Positions 24,321-32,169 of a DNA stretch of 64,000 nucleotides are shown piece by piece. This DNA is from Bradyrhizobium sp. 1(2017) (lineage in GTDB: Bacteria > Pseudomonadota > Alphaproteobacteria > Rhizobiales > Xanthobacteraceae): positions 1,178,001-1,242,000 of the forward strand of contig NZ_CP050022.2 in NCBI RefSeq assembly GCF_011602485.2, given 5' to 3'. Made by a program: the position numbers and the translations under genes. Every line of letters starts with the position of its first letter. The stretch's first letter is position 1. Below the pieces are notes generated by a model. It saw only the letters and a program-made list of their open reading frames with translations, was not told the origin of the DNA and made no database searches.

Positions 24321-26225
24321 TCACGCGCTCTTCGCGGGCCACGGTATGACCTGTCCCGACATCACCAGCCGGTCGCGGCCGCCGTCCTTGGCGGCATAGA
24401 GCGCGCGGTCGGCGGCGGCGACCAGCGTGCTACAGTCCGTCGTGGTCTCGGACGGAAGAGCCGCCGCGCCACCGATGCTCGCGGTCACCAGCCGGGAAGG
24501 CGGATTCTGTCCGTGCAGCATGGCGAGATCGTGCAGCGCCTGGCGAATTCCCTCGCCGACGTCGGCGCAGCCGTCTGCGCCGGTGTTCGGCAGCAGTACG
24601 GCGAATTCCTCGCCGCCATAGCGCGCGGCGAGGTCGGCCGGGCGCCTGGCCTGGGCGGACAGGATCCGGCCCAGCGCGCGCAGGCAGGCGTCGCCCGCCG
24701 GATGTCCGTAATGGTCGTTGAACTTCTTGAAATGATCGAGATCGATCAGCAGCAGCGAGAGCTGCGTGCCGTCGCGTCGGGCGCGCGCCCATTCGTCCGC
24801 AAGGCGCTCGTCGAATGCGCGCCGGTTGGCAAGGCCGGTGAGGCCGTCGGTGGTTGCCAGCGAGGCGAGCCTGTCCTGCAGATCCTTCTGTTCGGTCATG
24901 TCGCGCACGACCGCGACGACGCCGTCGATCGCCCCGCTGTCCGACGCCAGGGTCACGTGCAGCGCCGCCTCGGCCCAGATCTCGCCCTTGTCACGATGAC
25001 GCTGGCGATAGACGAAGCGCGCCTCTTCGGCCTCGCCGTTCTTCAGCGCGGCGATGGCCTGCCCGACCCGTTCCATGTCGTCGGGGTGAATGCCGGCCAG
25101 GGCCGATGTGCCCAGCAGTTCCTCGGCGGACCAGCCGGTGATCCGCGCGCACGCGGGAGAGACGTAGAGCAGGGTATTATCCAGCCCGATACGGGTCACC
25201 ATGTCGCTGGATTGCTCGGCCAGCAGGCGGAAATTGGCTTCCGTTGCGACGAGCGCCTGTGCGGTGCGCTGCCGCTGGACGAGCTGACGCACAAGATAGA
25301 AGCCGATCATTGCGATCAGCAGGACGAGGCCGAGGACGGCGGTCATGCGCGTGGTTGCTGCACGACGCCAGGGAGCCAGCACGTCGTCCTGCGACTTGCT
25401 CGCCAGCACGATCAGCGGATAGCGGCTGCTGCGCTGGTAATAGCTCAGCCGCTGCACGCCATCGAGCGGCGATTTGAAATAGTAGACCGCCGCGGCGGGG
25501 CGGCTGTCCCAACCCTTGAACAAGGGCGCATTGGACAGGTCGCGTCCGACGAAGGCACCGCTCTCATCGCGGCTGCGCGCCAGCATGATGCCGCTATTGT
25601 TGAGCAGCGATGCCGAGCCGTTCGGGCCGAGGTCGAAACGCTCGTAGAACTTGACGAAATAGCTGACATCGATCGTGAGCAGGGCAACGCCTGCGAAGCC
25701 GCCGTCGGGATCGTTGATTCGGCGGGACGCGGTGATGATCCATTGGCCCCCGGCGCGGCTCCTGACTGGTGGTCCGATCAGCGTGCCCATCGCCGGCGAG
25801 TCGCGATGGCGTTGGAAATAGCCGCGGTCGCTATTGTCGAGCTTGGAGAAATCGAGGCGCTCCGTGGTGGCAAGCCAGCGCCCGGTCGCGTCGTAGACGA
25901 AGATGCCGCGGATGCGCTCGGATGATTTTCGCGTCGGGAGATAGGCCTGGAGCTTTGCGATCGTGTCCGGTCCCGTTCCGTCGATCTCGAGCCGATGGAC
26001 CAGCCCGACCAGGATCGTATCGGCGATCTCGAACGTGTCGTCTGCGTGCTGGATCAGCGAATGTGCCAGATTGGCGACGTCGACTTCGGCGTTCCTGAGA
26101 TCGGCCTCGCGCGCCTCCCATTCGCGCCAGGCGCTCAAGCCGAGGATAGCAAAGCAAATCAGCGCGACGAACCCTGCCGCCCAGAGCGGAAGGCGCGTCT
26201 TGCCGAGTTCGCGGCTCGTCACCAT
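24321..26225 (-). CDS. Membrane sensor diguanylate cyclase (dCACHE-like, PAS, GGDEF)
   Basis: A 634-residue sensor that should make cyclic di-GMP. Order: transmembrane helix 1 (about 12-33), periplasmic dCACHE-like sensor (35-310), helix 2 (VLGLVLLIAMIGFYLV), PAS domain (about 345-455) and GGDEF domain (about 470-630). The active loop is RYGGEEF, and RPAD five residues before it is the RxxD inhibitory site, so product feedback is expected. No EAL domain. ATG 26225 is chosen (GGAG nine bases upstream); the frame extends to 26348. The signal sensed is unknown. Confidence 0.9.
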   Translation of the reverse strand: MVTSRELGKTRLPLWAAGFVALICFAILGLSAWREWEAREADLRNAEVDVANLAHSLIQHADDTFEIADTILVGLVHRLEIDGTGPDTIAKLQAYLPTRKSSERIRGIFVYDATGRWLATTERLDFSKLDNSDRGYFQRHRDSPAMGTLIGPPVRSRAGGQWIITASRRINDPDGGFAGVALLTIDVSYFVKFYERFDLGPNGSASLLNNSGIMLARSRDESGAFVGRDLSNAPLFKGWDSRPAAAVYYFKSPLDGVQRLSYYQRSSRYPLIVLASKSQDDVLAPWRRAATTRMTAVLGLVLLIAMIGFYLVRQLVQRQRTAQALVATEANFRLLAEQSSDMVTRIGLDNTLLYVSPACARITGWSAEELLGTSALAGIHPDDMERVGQAIAALKNGEAEEARFVYRQRHRDKGEIWAEAALHVTLASDSGAIDGVVAVVRDMTEQKDLQDRLASLATTDGLTGLANRRAFDERLADEWARARRDGTQLSLLLIDLDHFKKFNDHYGHPAGDACLRALGRILSAQARRPADLAARYGGEEFAVLLPNTGADGCADVGEGIRQALHDLAMLHGQNPPSRLVTASIGGAAALPSETTTDCSTLVAAADRALYAAKDGGRDRLVMSGQVIPWPAKSA

Positions 26226-26406
26226 CAGGCTTGCTCCAAATCGGTGCAAACCTCTCACTTTGGCCTTAACGGGCTGTTGCAGATTCTGCGATGATTTTGT
26301 GCGTCCGCATTCGGCCGGAGGGTGCTGACGATATCTTGAGTAACTCACCCCGCCGTGGGTTAACCGTGCCGCCCGTGTCGCGGCGATTTCGTCCGGAACC
26401 GCTGCG

Positions 26407-26628
26407 TCATCCCTCCAGTGTGAAGCCGACGCGCAACGTCACCTGATAGTGGCGGACAGCGCCGTTCTCGATGTGGCCACGCGTCTGAACCACCTCGAAC
26501 CATTTCATCTCGCGAAGGGTCTTGGCGGCGCGGCTTATCGCGTTCTTGATCGCATCTTCGATCGAGGTCTCGGACGATCCGACCAGTTCCAGGATCTTGT
26601 AGACGTGATCATGTTCGGCTGTGGGCAT
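26407..26628 (-). CDS. Dodecin (flavin-binding storage protein)
   Basis: A 73-residue dodecin. The sequence [20 protein letters not shown] followed by [20 protein letters not shown] and the final strand [14 protein letters not shown] is diagnostic, including the conserved Trp that stacks on the isoalloxazine ring. Dodecins assemble as twelve-subunit shells that store and quench riboflavin or FMN, limiting photo-oxidative damage. GGGAGA precedes the ATG. A perfect EcfG-type promoter lies upstream, consistent with a general-stress role. Confidence 0.93.
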   Translation of the reverse strand: MPTAEHDHVYKILELVGSSETSIEDAIKNAISRAAKTLREMKWFEVVQTRGHIENGAVRHYQVTLRVGFTLEG

Positions 26629-26682
26629 GATGAGTCTCCCTCGTTGCGCTGCGGCATGCGTCGCTGCTGTGCGTCTCATCTG

Positions 26683-26707
26683 AACGAGCGCCAATCCTTC
26701 AGGTTCC
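26683..26707 (-). promoter_or_regulatory. EcfG-type general stress promoter (full consensus)
   Basis: Minus strand GGAAC (26707-26703), 16-base spacer, CGTT (26686-26683), 55 bases before the dodecin start. Confidence 0.75.
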
Positions 26708-26775
26708 GTCCTGCGACGACCCCGCATGCGTCAGGGGAGGTGGAACGGACGGTCCCCACCTGCTAAGCGCAGGCC

Positions 26776-27657
26776 ATGGATTCCGCGCGGCGCGACAGGA
26801 CGATCGGCTCTCTCTGCCTGTGTGTGACGGCGTTCGGCTGGGCGTTGAACTGGCCGCTGATGAAGCTGTTGCTCCAGCAATGGCCGCCTCTGTTCGCGCG
26901 CGGCCTTGCGGGCGTCTGCGCCTCGCTCATTCTCGGCACGCTGGCGTTGAGCCGGGGGGAATCGTTCGCCGTTCCGCGCGAGGTGATCCCGCGGCTGCTG
27001 TTTGCGACCCTCACCAACGTCCTGGCCTGGATGGGGCTCGGCACGGTCGCGATGAAATACGTGACCGTGAGCGAGGGGGCCCTGCTTGCCTACACGATGC
27101 CCATCTGGGCCATGTTGTTCGCCTGGCCCGTGCTGCATACGCGGCCGACCCTGCGGGACGTCTTCGGGCTCGTTCTCGGCGTTGCCGGCGTCGCGCTGCT
27201 CCTGAGCGGAAACGGCCTCGCGTTTGGCGCGGACAAGCTGCTCGGCATTGCCCTGGCGCTGCTTTGCGCGATCCTTTTCGCGCTGGGCAACGTGCTCAAC
27301 CGCAAGCCGCTGCCGATGCCGCCGCTGGTCGTTGTCGCCTGGCAGGTCGGGCTCGGCTGCGCCACGATGCTGGTCCTGGGCGTGCTGTTCGAGCATCCGA
27401 ACTACACGGCGATCACGCCATTGGGGCTCGCTTGCTTCGTCTACATGACGCTGGTGCCGATGGGCCTCTGCTATGTCACCTGGTTCGAGACGCTGCGCCG
27501 CCTGCCGCCGACCTCGGCTTCGACCGGCATGCTGATCGTTCCCGTGATCGGCGTGGTCTCCGCCGCGATCATCCTGGGTGAGCCGCTGGGTTATCGCGAA
27601 TGGGCGGCAATGGCGCTCACGCTCGGCGGCGTCACGCTGGCGTTGCAGCGGGCGTAG
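26776..27657 (+). CDS. DMT-superfamily (EamA) transporter
   Basis: A 293-residue protein with ten predicted transmembrane helices in two EamA repeats. The first half starts GSLCLCVTAFGWALNWPLMK, the second LALLCAILFALGNVLNRKPL; the GEP loop before helix 10 (ILGEPLGYREW) is the family signature. EamA exporters move amino acids, nucleobases or other metabolites out of the cell; the substrate cannot be named. It is divergent from dodecin. Confidence 0.9.
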   Translation: MDSARRDRTIGSLCLCVTAFGWALNWPLMKLLLQQWPPLFARGLAGVCASLILGTLALSRGESFAVPREVIPRLLFATLTNVLAWMGLGTVAMKYVTVSEGALLAYTMPIWAMLFAWPVLHTRPTLRDVFGLVLGVAGVALLLSGNGLAFGADKLLGIALALLCAILFALGNVLNRKPLPMPPLVVVAWQVGLGCATMLVLGVLFEHPNYTAITPLGLACFVYMTLVPMGLCYVTWFETLRRLPPTSASTGMLIVPVIGVVSAAIILGEPLGYREWAAMALTLGGVTLALQRA

Positions 27658-27662
27658 GTTCT

Positions 27663-28919
27663 TTATTCAGTGGCTGGCACGGTCCGCGACGGCGCGGGCG
27701 CCGGCCGCGCTCCGCGCAACAATAGCCGCACCAGCAGAACAAGCAGCGCCATCAGCGCGAAGCCGCCGATGGCCGGCGCAAAGTGCTGGTCGGGATCGAC
27801 CTTCTGCCCGAATTGCACGGCCAGTCGCCCCGATTGCAACAGCCCGTAGGCGCCGGCGAGCAGAATCAGGCTGTAAATCGCGCTGCGCTCGCGCGGCCGC
27901 GTGAGCTTCGTGAGATCGGGCAAGATCAGAGCCAGACCGATTCCCAGCATCGGCAGGTCGTAGTCATAGGCATAGGGACTGATCATCACCGACACCATCA
28001 CGCTGACGCCGAGGGCGAACTGCGGAGATACGTTGCGTGCCGCGCCGAGCAGGACGGCGAGCAGGGCTACTCCCGCGACGGCCGCCTGCCCCCAAACGGC
28101 GACGCTCGCCGGCAGGCCCGCCTTGTACAAGGCAGCATAGGCCGAGATCATCCGGAACAGTGGATAGAAGCCCTGTTCGAGAAAGACCGCGGATTCCCTG
28201 ATCGCCCCCAGCCAAGCCGTCCAGATCTGCCAGCCGAACAGGAGCGTGCAGAGCAGTGAGCTCGCCAGGACCACGGCCGCCGCCGTTCCGAGCACAATCC
28301 AGCGCCGCGTCGCCAGCAGGTAGAGGCCGACGGCAATCGCAAGATGCGGCTTGATCACCATGGCGCCGAGGGCGAGGCCGGCGAGCCACTGCCGCCGTTC
28401 CACATTGAGGCAAACGATCCCGATCAGCGCGCCGGTGAGGAATCCGTTCTGTCCGCAGCCGATGGTGATCGCCAGTGCCGGAAACAGGATCACGAGCACC
28501 TGCGCGAAATTCCTGCCGGCCATCGCACGGAGCGTCACGAGATAGAGCGCGAGTGTTCCGGCGGTGAACAGGAGATAGCCGACGCCGACCGGCAGAAACG
28601 CGAACGGCGCGACCAGGAGGTCGTATTGCGGCGGATAGGTCCAGGGCATGAAGCCGGTAGCGCCGCCGGCGGCTTCCATCTGCATCTTCAGCAGCGACTC
28701 GAAATGATAGACCTGAACGAGGTCGCCGCGCCAGACGTGCTGCGCGACGATGTGGAAGGCATCGAAGTCGGCGAGCTCGCGATCAGTCCAGCCGCCCCAG
28801 CGCGCGAACCAGAAAGTCTTGAAGAGGGTGATTGCCGCCAGGGCTACCAGCACGAAGCGGACATAGGCCGTCCGCCTCGACGGCGAGGACTGAACCGCTT
28901 CCAGCGTCTCGGCAAGCAT
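27663..28919 (-). CDS. GT87-type (DUF2029) membrane glycosyltransferase
   Basis: A 418-residue polytopic membrane protein with about ten helices. DFDAFHIVAQHVWRGD in the first loop holds the catalytic-type Asp of GT-C enzymes, followed by MPWTYPPQYDLLVAPF, the family hallmark of GT87/DUF2029 polyprenyl-phosphate-mannose-dependent transferases. ATG 28919 is preferred; the frame is open far upstream without coding character. It faces a GH16 glucanase gene across 250 bases, so both may act on an exported polysaccharide, but the glycan is unknown. Confidence 0.82.
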   Translation of the reverse strand: MLAETLEAVQSSPSRRTAYVRFVLVALAAITLFKTFWFARWGGWTDRELADFDAFHIVAQHVWRGDLVQVYHFESLLKMQMEAAGGATGFMPWTYPPQYDLLVAPFAFLPVGVGYLLFTAGTLALYLVTLRAMAGRNFAQVLVILFPALAITIGCGQNGFLTGALIGIVCLNVERRQWLAGLALGAMVIKPHLAIAVGLYLLATRRWIVLGTAAAVVLASSLLCTLLFGWQIWTAWLGAIRESAVFLEQGFYPLFRMISAYAALYKAGLPASVAVWGQAAVAGVALLAVLLGAARNVSPQFALGVSVMVSVMISPYAYDYDLPMLGIGLALILPDLTKLTRPRERSAIYSLILLAGAYGLLQSGRLAVQFGQKVDPDQHFAPAIGGFALMALLVLLVRLLLRGARPAPAPSRTVPATE

Positions 28920-29176
28920 GAGCGACGACCTCAGATATGACCAACCGGCGGCTGGGGGAGCGCGCGGACCCCGCCCAAACTGCCATTGGAGGCTTAAGGG
29001 ACGGTAACGAATCCGGAAGGACCTTGGAGACGGCTCCCCGGCGGAGCTGCGGCGCGAGCAGTCTTGCCGGAACCAGCCTTTTCGAAATTGCCCGCTGCGC
29101 TGGATGGCCGCGCTTGCCGGCCTGAATGCGGGCGAGCTAACGTTCGTGCCTTCCCTGTCATGTTCGAAGTGCGGTG

Positions 29177-30175
29177 ATGATCGAGCGTTGGACGAAAGGC
29201 GCGCTGGTTGCGATCTGTCTCTGCGCCGCTGCCCCGGCCGTCGCGCAGGATGATCTCGACGCTGCGCCCGGCACGATGTCGCTGCAAGTGACAACCGACC
29301 CGTCCACGATCGAGTGCCGCAAGCTGGACACGGTCAATCCAAGTTCGCTCATGTTCCGGTCGATGCGCCGAACCTTCAACGACGATTTCGACGAGCATCC
29401 GCTCACAACCGGACGCTGGGTGCCGCACTATGCCGGAGGCGCAGCTTGGCCGGAAGCGCGCTACTGGGGTGGCGATGGTTCCGACTTCAAGCGCAAGACC
29501 AGCGCCAATGGCGAGCAACAGATCTATGTCGATCCGCACTACGCGGGCCGCGCCCTAGCGCCGCTCGGGCTCGATCCGTTTAAGATCAGGGATGGCGTGC
29601 TCTCGATCGTCGCCAGCCGCACGCCGCCGGAGTTGAAGCCGGTGCTGTTCAACAATGAGTACGTTTCGGGGATTCTGACGACGCAGGGCACGTTCGCGCA
29701 GAAGCATGGCTATTTCGAAATCCGCGCCAAGGTCCCGGTCGGCCATTCGGTGTGGCCGGCGTTCTGGATGCTCGCGGACGACGGCGGCTGGCCACCGGAG
29801 GTCGACGTGCTGGAAGGCCGCGGCGAGCGGCCCGGCGATGTCGCGATGACGACGCACTGGCGGATTCCCTCGACCCAGAAGATCCAGTCCTGCGGTTTCG
29901 ATTTCTCTGTCGGCGACGCCTCGCATGCGTTCCACAATTACGGTGTGCTGTGGGAGGAGGATCGCCTGGTTTATTTCATCGACCGCAGGCCGGTCTCCGA
30001 CATCAAGGTGCCAATCGGATTCGACGACCCCATGTACATGATCGTCAATCTCGCGATCGGATCGAAGTTCTTTCCCGGCGTCGGTCCGGTCGATGCGGAA
30101 ACGCCACCGAGCGTCGCCTTCGAGATCGACCGTATTTCTGCCTATCAGATCGATATGGAGCAGGCGCGGAGATAG
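29177..30175 (+). CDS. Secreted GH16 family beta-glucanase
   Basis: A 332-residue exported enzyme. A signal peptide ends at about AVAQ (residue 24). The GH16 jelly-roll has the catalytic motif E-V-D-V-L-E (ExDxxE) in PPEVDVLEGRG, preceded by FEIRAKVPVGHSVWPAFWML and followed by FHNYGVLWEEDRLVYFID. Such enzymes cut beta-1,3/1,4-glucans or succinoglycan-like exopolysaccharide; rhizobial ExoK and ExsH belong here. ATG 29177 is chosen next to GTG 29174. It may trim a polysaccharide made with help of the divergent GT87 gene. Confidence 0.88.
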   Translation: MIERWTKGALVAICLCAAAPAVAQDDLDAAPGTMSLQVTTDPSTIECRKLDTVNPSSLMFRSMRRTFNDDFDEHPLTTGRWVPHYAGGAAWPEARYWGGDGSDFKRKTSANGEQQIYVDPHYAGRALAPLGLDPFKIRDGVLSIVASRTPPELKPVLFNNEYVSGILTTQGTFAQKHGYFEIRAKVPVGHSVWPAFWMLADDGGWPPEVDVLEGRGERPGDVAMTTHWRIPSTQKIQSCGFDFSVGDASHAFHNYGVLWEEDRLVYFIDRRPVSDIKVPIGFDDPMYMIVNLAIGSKFFPGVGPVDAETPPSVAFEIDRISAYQIDMEQARR

Positions 30176-30257
30176 CGATGTCAGCTCAGGCCCGCGGCGA
30201 GAAAGGCAATCGGTCGAACGCGCGGGCAAAGTTGAACTGCATCGTTAGCACGCAACC

Positions 30258-30815
30258 CTACGGATCCAGTTCCGTATCCCAGTACAGATAGTCCAGCCAG
30301 CTGTCGTGCAGATAGTTCGGCGGAAACATGCGGCCGTTGCGGTGAAGCTGATGCACGGTCGGCGCGAATGCGCTCTGGCGCGGGAACATTTTGGCTTGCG
30401 CCGGGGTGAGGTTGCCCTTGCGCAAGTTACAGGGCGAGCACGCCGCGACCACGTTCTCCCAAGTGGTCTGGCCGCCCTTGCTGCGCGGGATGATGTGATC
30501 GAAGGTGAGGTCTTCGGGCGAGCCGCAATATTGGCAGGCGAAACGATCGCGCAGGAAGACGTTGAACCGGGTGAAGGCGGGATGGGTGGTCGGCTTGACG
30601 AAGGATTTGAGCGAGACGACGCTCGGCAACTGCATCTCTAACGTCGGGCTTCGAACCGCCTGGTCGTAATGTGCGACGATGTTGACGCGGTCGAGGAACA
30701 CCGCCTTGATCGCGTCTTGCCACGACCACAACGACAGTGGGTAGTAACTCAGCGGCCGGAAGTCCGCGTTCAGCACCAACACCGGCCAACTGCCTTGTGA
30801 GACATGTGCGTTCAA
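30258..30815 (-). CDS. HNH endonuclease family protein
   Basis: A 185-residue protein with a treble-clef HNH domain at residues 90-150: CQYCGSPEDLTFDHIIPRSK, then GGQTTWENVVAACSPCNLRK, with the zinc CxxC pairs and the catalytic His of the DHI motif. The N-terminal half (VLVLNADFRPLSYYPLSLWS) is characteristic of a house-keeping-like group conserved in alphaproteobacteria, not of homing nucleases. Start is TTG 30815 with GGGAG upstream. An inverted-repeat structure (30839-30879) just before it may be a regulatory site. Its physiological target is unknown. Confidence 0.88.
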   Translation of the reverse strand: MNAHVSQGSWPVLVLNADFRPLSYYPLSLWSWQDAIKAVFLDRVNIVAHYDQAVRSPTLEMQLPSVVSLKSFVKPTTHPAFTRFNVFLRDRFACQYCGSPEDLTFDHIIPRSKGGQTTWENVVAACSPCNLRKGNLTPAQAKMFPRQSAFAPTVHQLHRNGRMFPPNYLHDSWLDYLYWDTELDP

Positions 30816-30838
30816 GTAACGCTCCCGGCCTCCAACAT

Positions 30839-30879
30839 ACGCTGCGAAGCAGCATGTACTGACATACTACATGCAGCGT
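30839..30879 (-). promoter_or_regulatory. Inverted-repeat structure upstream of the HNH gene
   Basis: Nested repeats: ACGCTGC (30839-30845) / GCAGCGT (30873-30879) and GCATGTA (30852-30858) / TACATGC (30868-30874). It could be an operator or a leader hairpin for the HNH gene 24 bases downstream. Confidence 0.35.
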
Positions 30880-30985
30880 GACGGGATTGTGAAGCCCGTT
30901 GAGCGACTTATTCAGGGTCAAGCAATGCGGCAGCGGGGTGGCAAACGCACTCAAAAAGCCGCGATCTGGCGTTGGTTCCTCCGCC

Positions 30986-31011
30986 GTCGTCCCGGCGAAA
31001 GCCAGGACGAC
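30986..31011. repeat. Intergenic palindromic repeat (single unit)
   Basis: GTCGTCCCGGCGAAAGCCAG followed by GACGAC: the same unit seen as pairs at 48219-48339 and 52058-52178. A solitary copy between the HNH and NHL-repeat genes. Confidence 0.7.
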
Positions 31012-31063
31012 ATGAGGGAGGCTTGAAGTCGCTTCAATTGTCGGGGGGGCGCGGGCGTGGCCG

Positions 31064-32041
31064 CTACTCGCGCACCCGCTCCAGCTTCTGCAAGCACCGC
31101 GTGGCGCGCACGGCGGCCGGCATCTCCTCGTCCGGAAAGCTCGTCTTCCAGTCGGTAACGCCGACCTCCCCGACATAGATGTCGCCCTTCGAATCCAGCG
31201 CAATGCCGTGCGGCGCCAAGAACTTTCCGCTGGCAACGCCGGGCCCGTCCTCGCCGCCAAGCCGCGCGATGCGCCTGCCTTTCGCGTCCACGATGGACAG
31301 CCGCGGTCCGAGATTGGGTACCTTGCGGTTGACGGCCATGCCGGGGCCGAGCTCGCCGATCACGAAGGTCGGGCTCTTACCCCCGCCGCAGCAGCACAGC
31401 GCACAGGGGCGGTGAAGGTTGTTCCACTGCGTCTCGTATTTGCCCTCGCCATCGAACACCTGCACCCGGTGATTCTCGCGGTCGGCCACGTAGACCCAGC
31501 CGTCGGCATCGGTGGCAATATTGTGCACGATGTTGAACTGGCCTGGATCGGTGCCCGGCTCGCCCCAGCTCTTGAGCAGCCTGCCGTCGGGCGTGAACTT
31601 GTGCACGCGCGCATTGCCATAGCCGTCGGAGACGTAGATATCGCCCTTCGGCGACAGCGCGGTGTGAGTGCAGCGGTGGAAGGGATCGCCGCTCATGAAC
31701 GGCGATGGCTTGTCAGGGATGCCGATGGTCAGCAGCACCTTGCCGTCGGCGGTGCATTTGCGCACCGTGTGGTCGCCATCGTCGGTGCAATAGAGATTGT
31801 CGTCCGCGTCGATATGCAGGCCATGCGCGCGCGAGAACAGGCCTTCGCCCCAGCTGCGGAGGAAATTGCCGTCGCGATCGAGCACCACCATCGGATGGGC
31901 GCCGCGGTTGAAGACGTAGATCCGGTCCTTGCTGTCGACCGCGACGGAGGCGACGTCGGTGAGCTGCCAGCCGTCCGGCAGCTTGGCGAAGTTTTCGACG
32001 ACGCGGTAGCGGTGTTCGCCGGTGCCGAGAATGGCTGGCAT
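31064..32041 (-). CDS. NHL-repeat beta-propeller protein (peptidylglycine-amidating-lyase-like)
   Basis: A 325-residue six-bladed propeller. Repeated blades read VAVDSKDRIYVFNRGAHPMV, LHIDADDNLYCTDDGDHTVR and LSPKGDIYVSDGYGNARVHK, then IATDADGWVYVADRENHRVQ and a last blade near the C-terminus. The pattern matches the peptidyl-alpha-hydroxyglycine alpha-amidating lyase family, though bacterial members are generally just called NHL or SMP-30-like proteins. No signal peptide. The gene is followed on the same strand by nothing clearly related; a repeat pair lies upstream of it. Confidence 0.83.
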   Translation of the reverse strand: MPAILGTGEHRYRVVENFAKLPDGWQLTDVASVAVDSKDRIYVFNRGAHPMVVLDRDGNFLRSWGEGLFSRAHGLHIDADDNLYCTDDGDHTVRKCTADGKVLLTIGIPDKPSPFMSGDPFHRCTHTALSPKGDIYVSDGYGNARVHKFTPDGRLLKSWGEPGTDPGQFNIVHNIATDADGWVYVADRENHRVQVFDGEGKYETQWNNLHRPCALCCCGGGKSPTFVIGELGPGMAVNRKVPNLGPRLSIVDAKGRRIARLGGEDGPGVASGKFLAPHGIALDSKGDIYVGEVGVTDWKTSFPDEEMPAAVRATRCLQKLERVRE

Positions 32042-32056
32042 GTGTGGTCTCCCCTG

Positions 32057-32161
32057 CTGTCATTTCGGGGCACGCGAAGCGTGAGCCCGGAATCCATTGC
32101 GCCGCATAGTTTGTGGATCGATGGATTTCCGGATTCGCGCTGCGCGCGCCCCGGAATGATG
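32057..32161. repeat. Intergenic inverted repeat (CATTCCGGGG-type)
   Basis: Imperfect inverted arms near TCATTTCGGGGC (32058 on) and GCCCCGGAATGA (ending 32160), with inner GGAATCCAT/ATGGATTTCC. Same family as 39140-39262. It lies between the NHL gene and the monooxygenase gene. Confidence 0.65.
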
Positions 32162-32169
32162 GCTGTGTT

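Noticed and set aside
23556..25925. 789-codon plus-strand frame opposite the HAD and GGDEF genes
   Set aside because: It spans two real minus-strand genes and the gap between them, without any domain.
30971..30980. Minus-strand GGAAC upstream of the HNH gene
   Set aside because: The -10 position reads CTTT and lies over 150 bases from the start.
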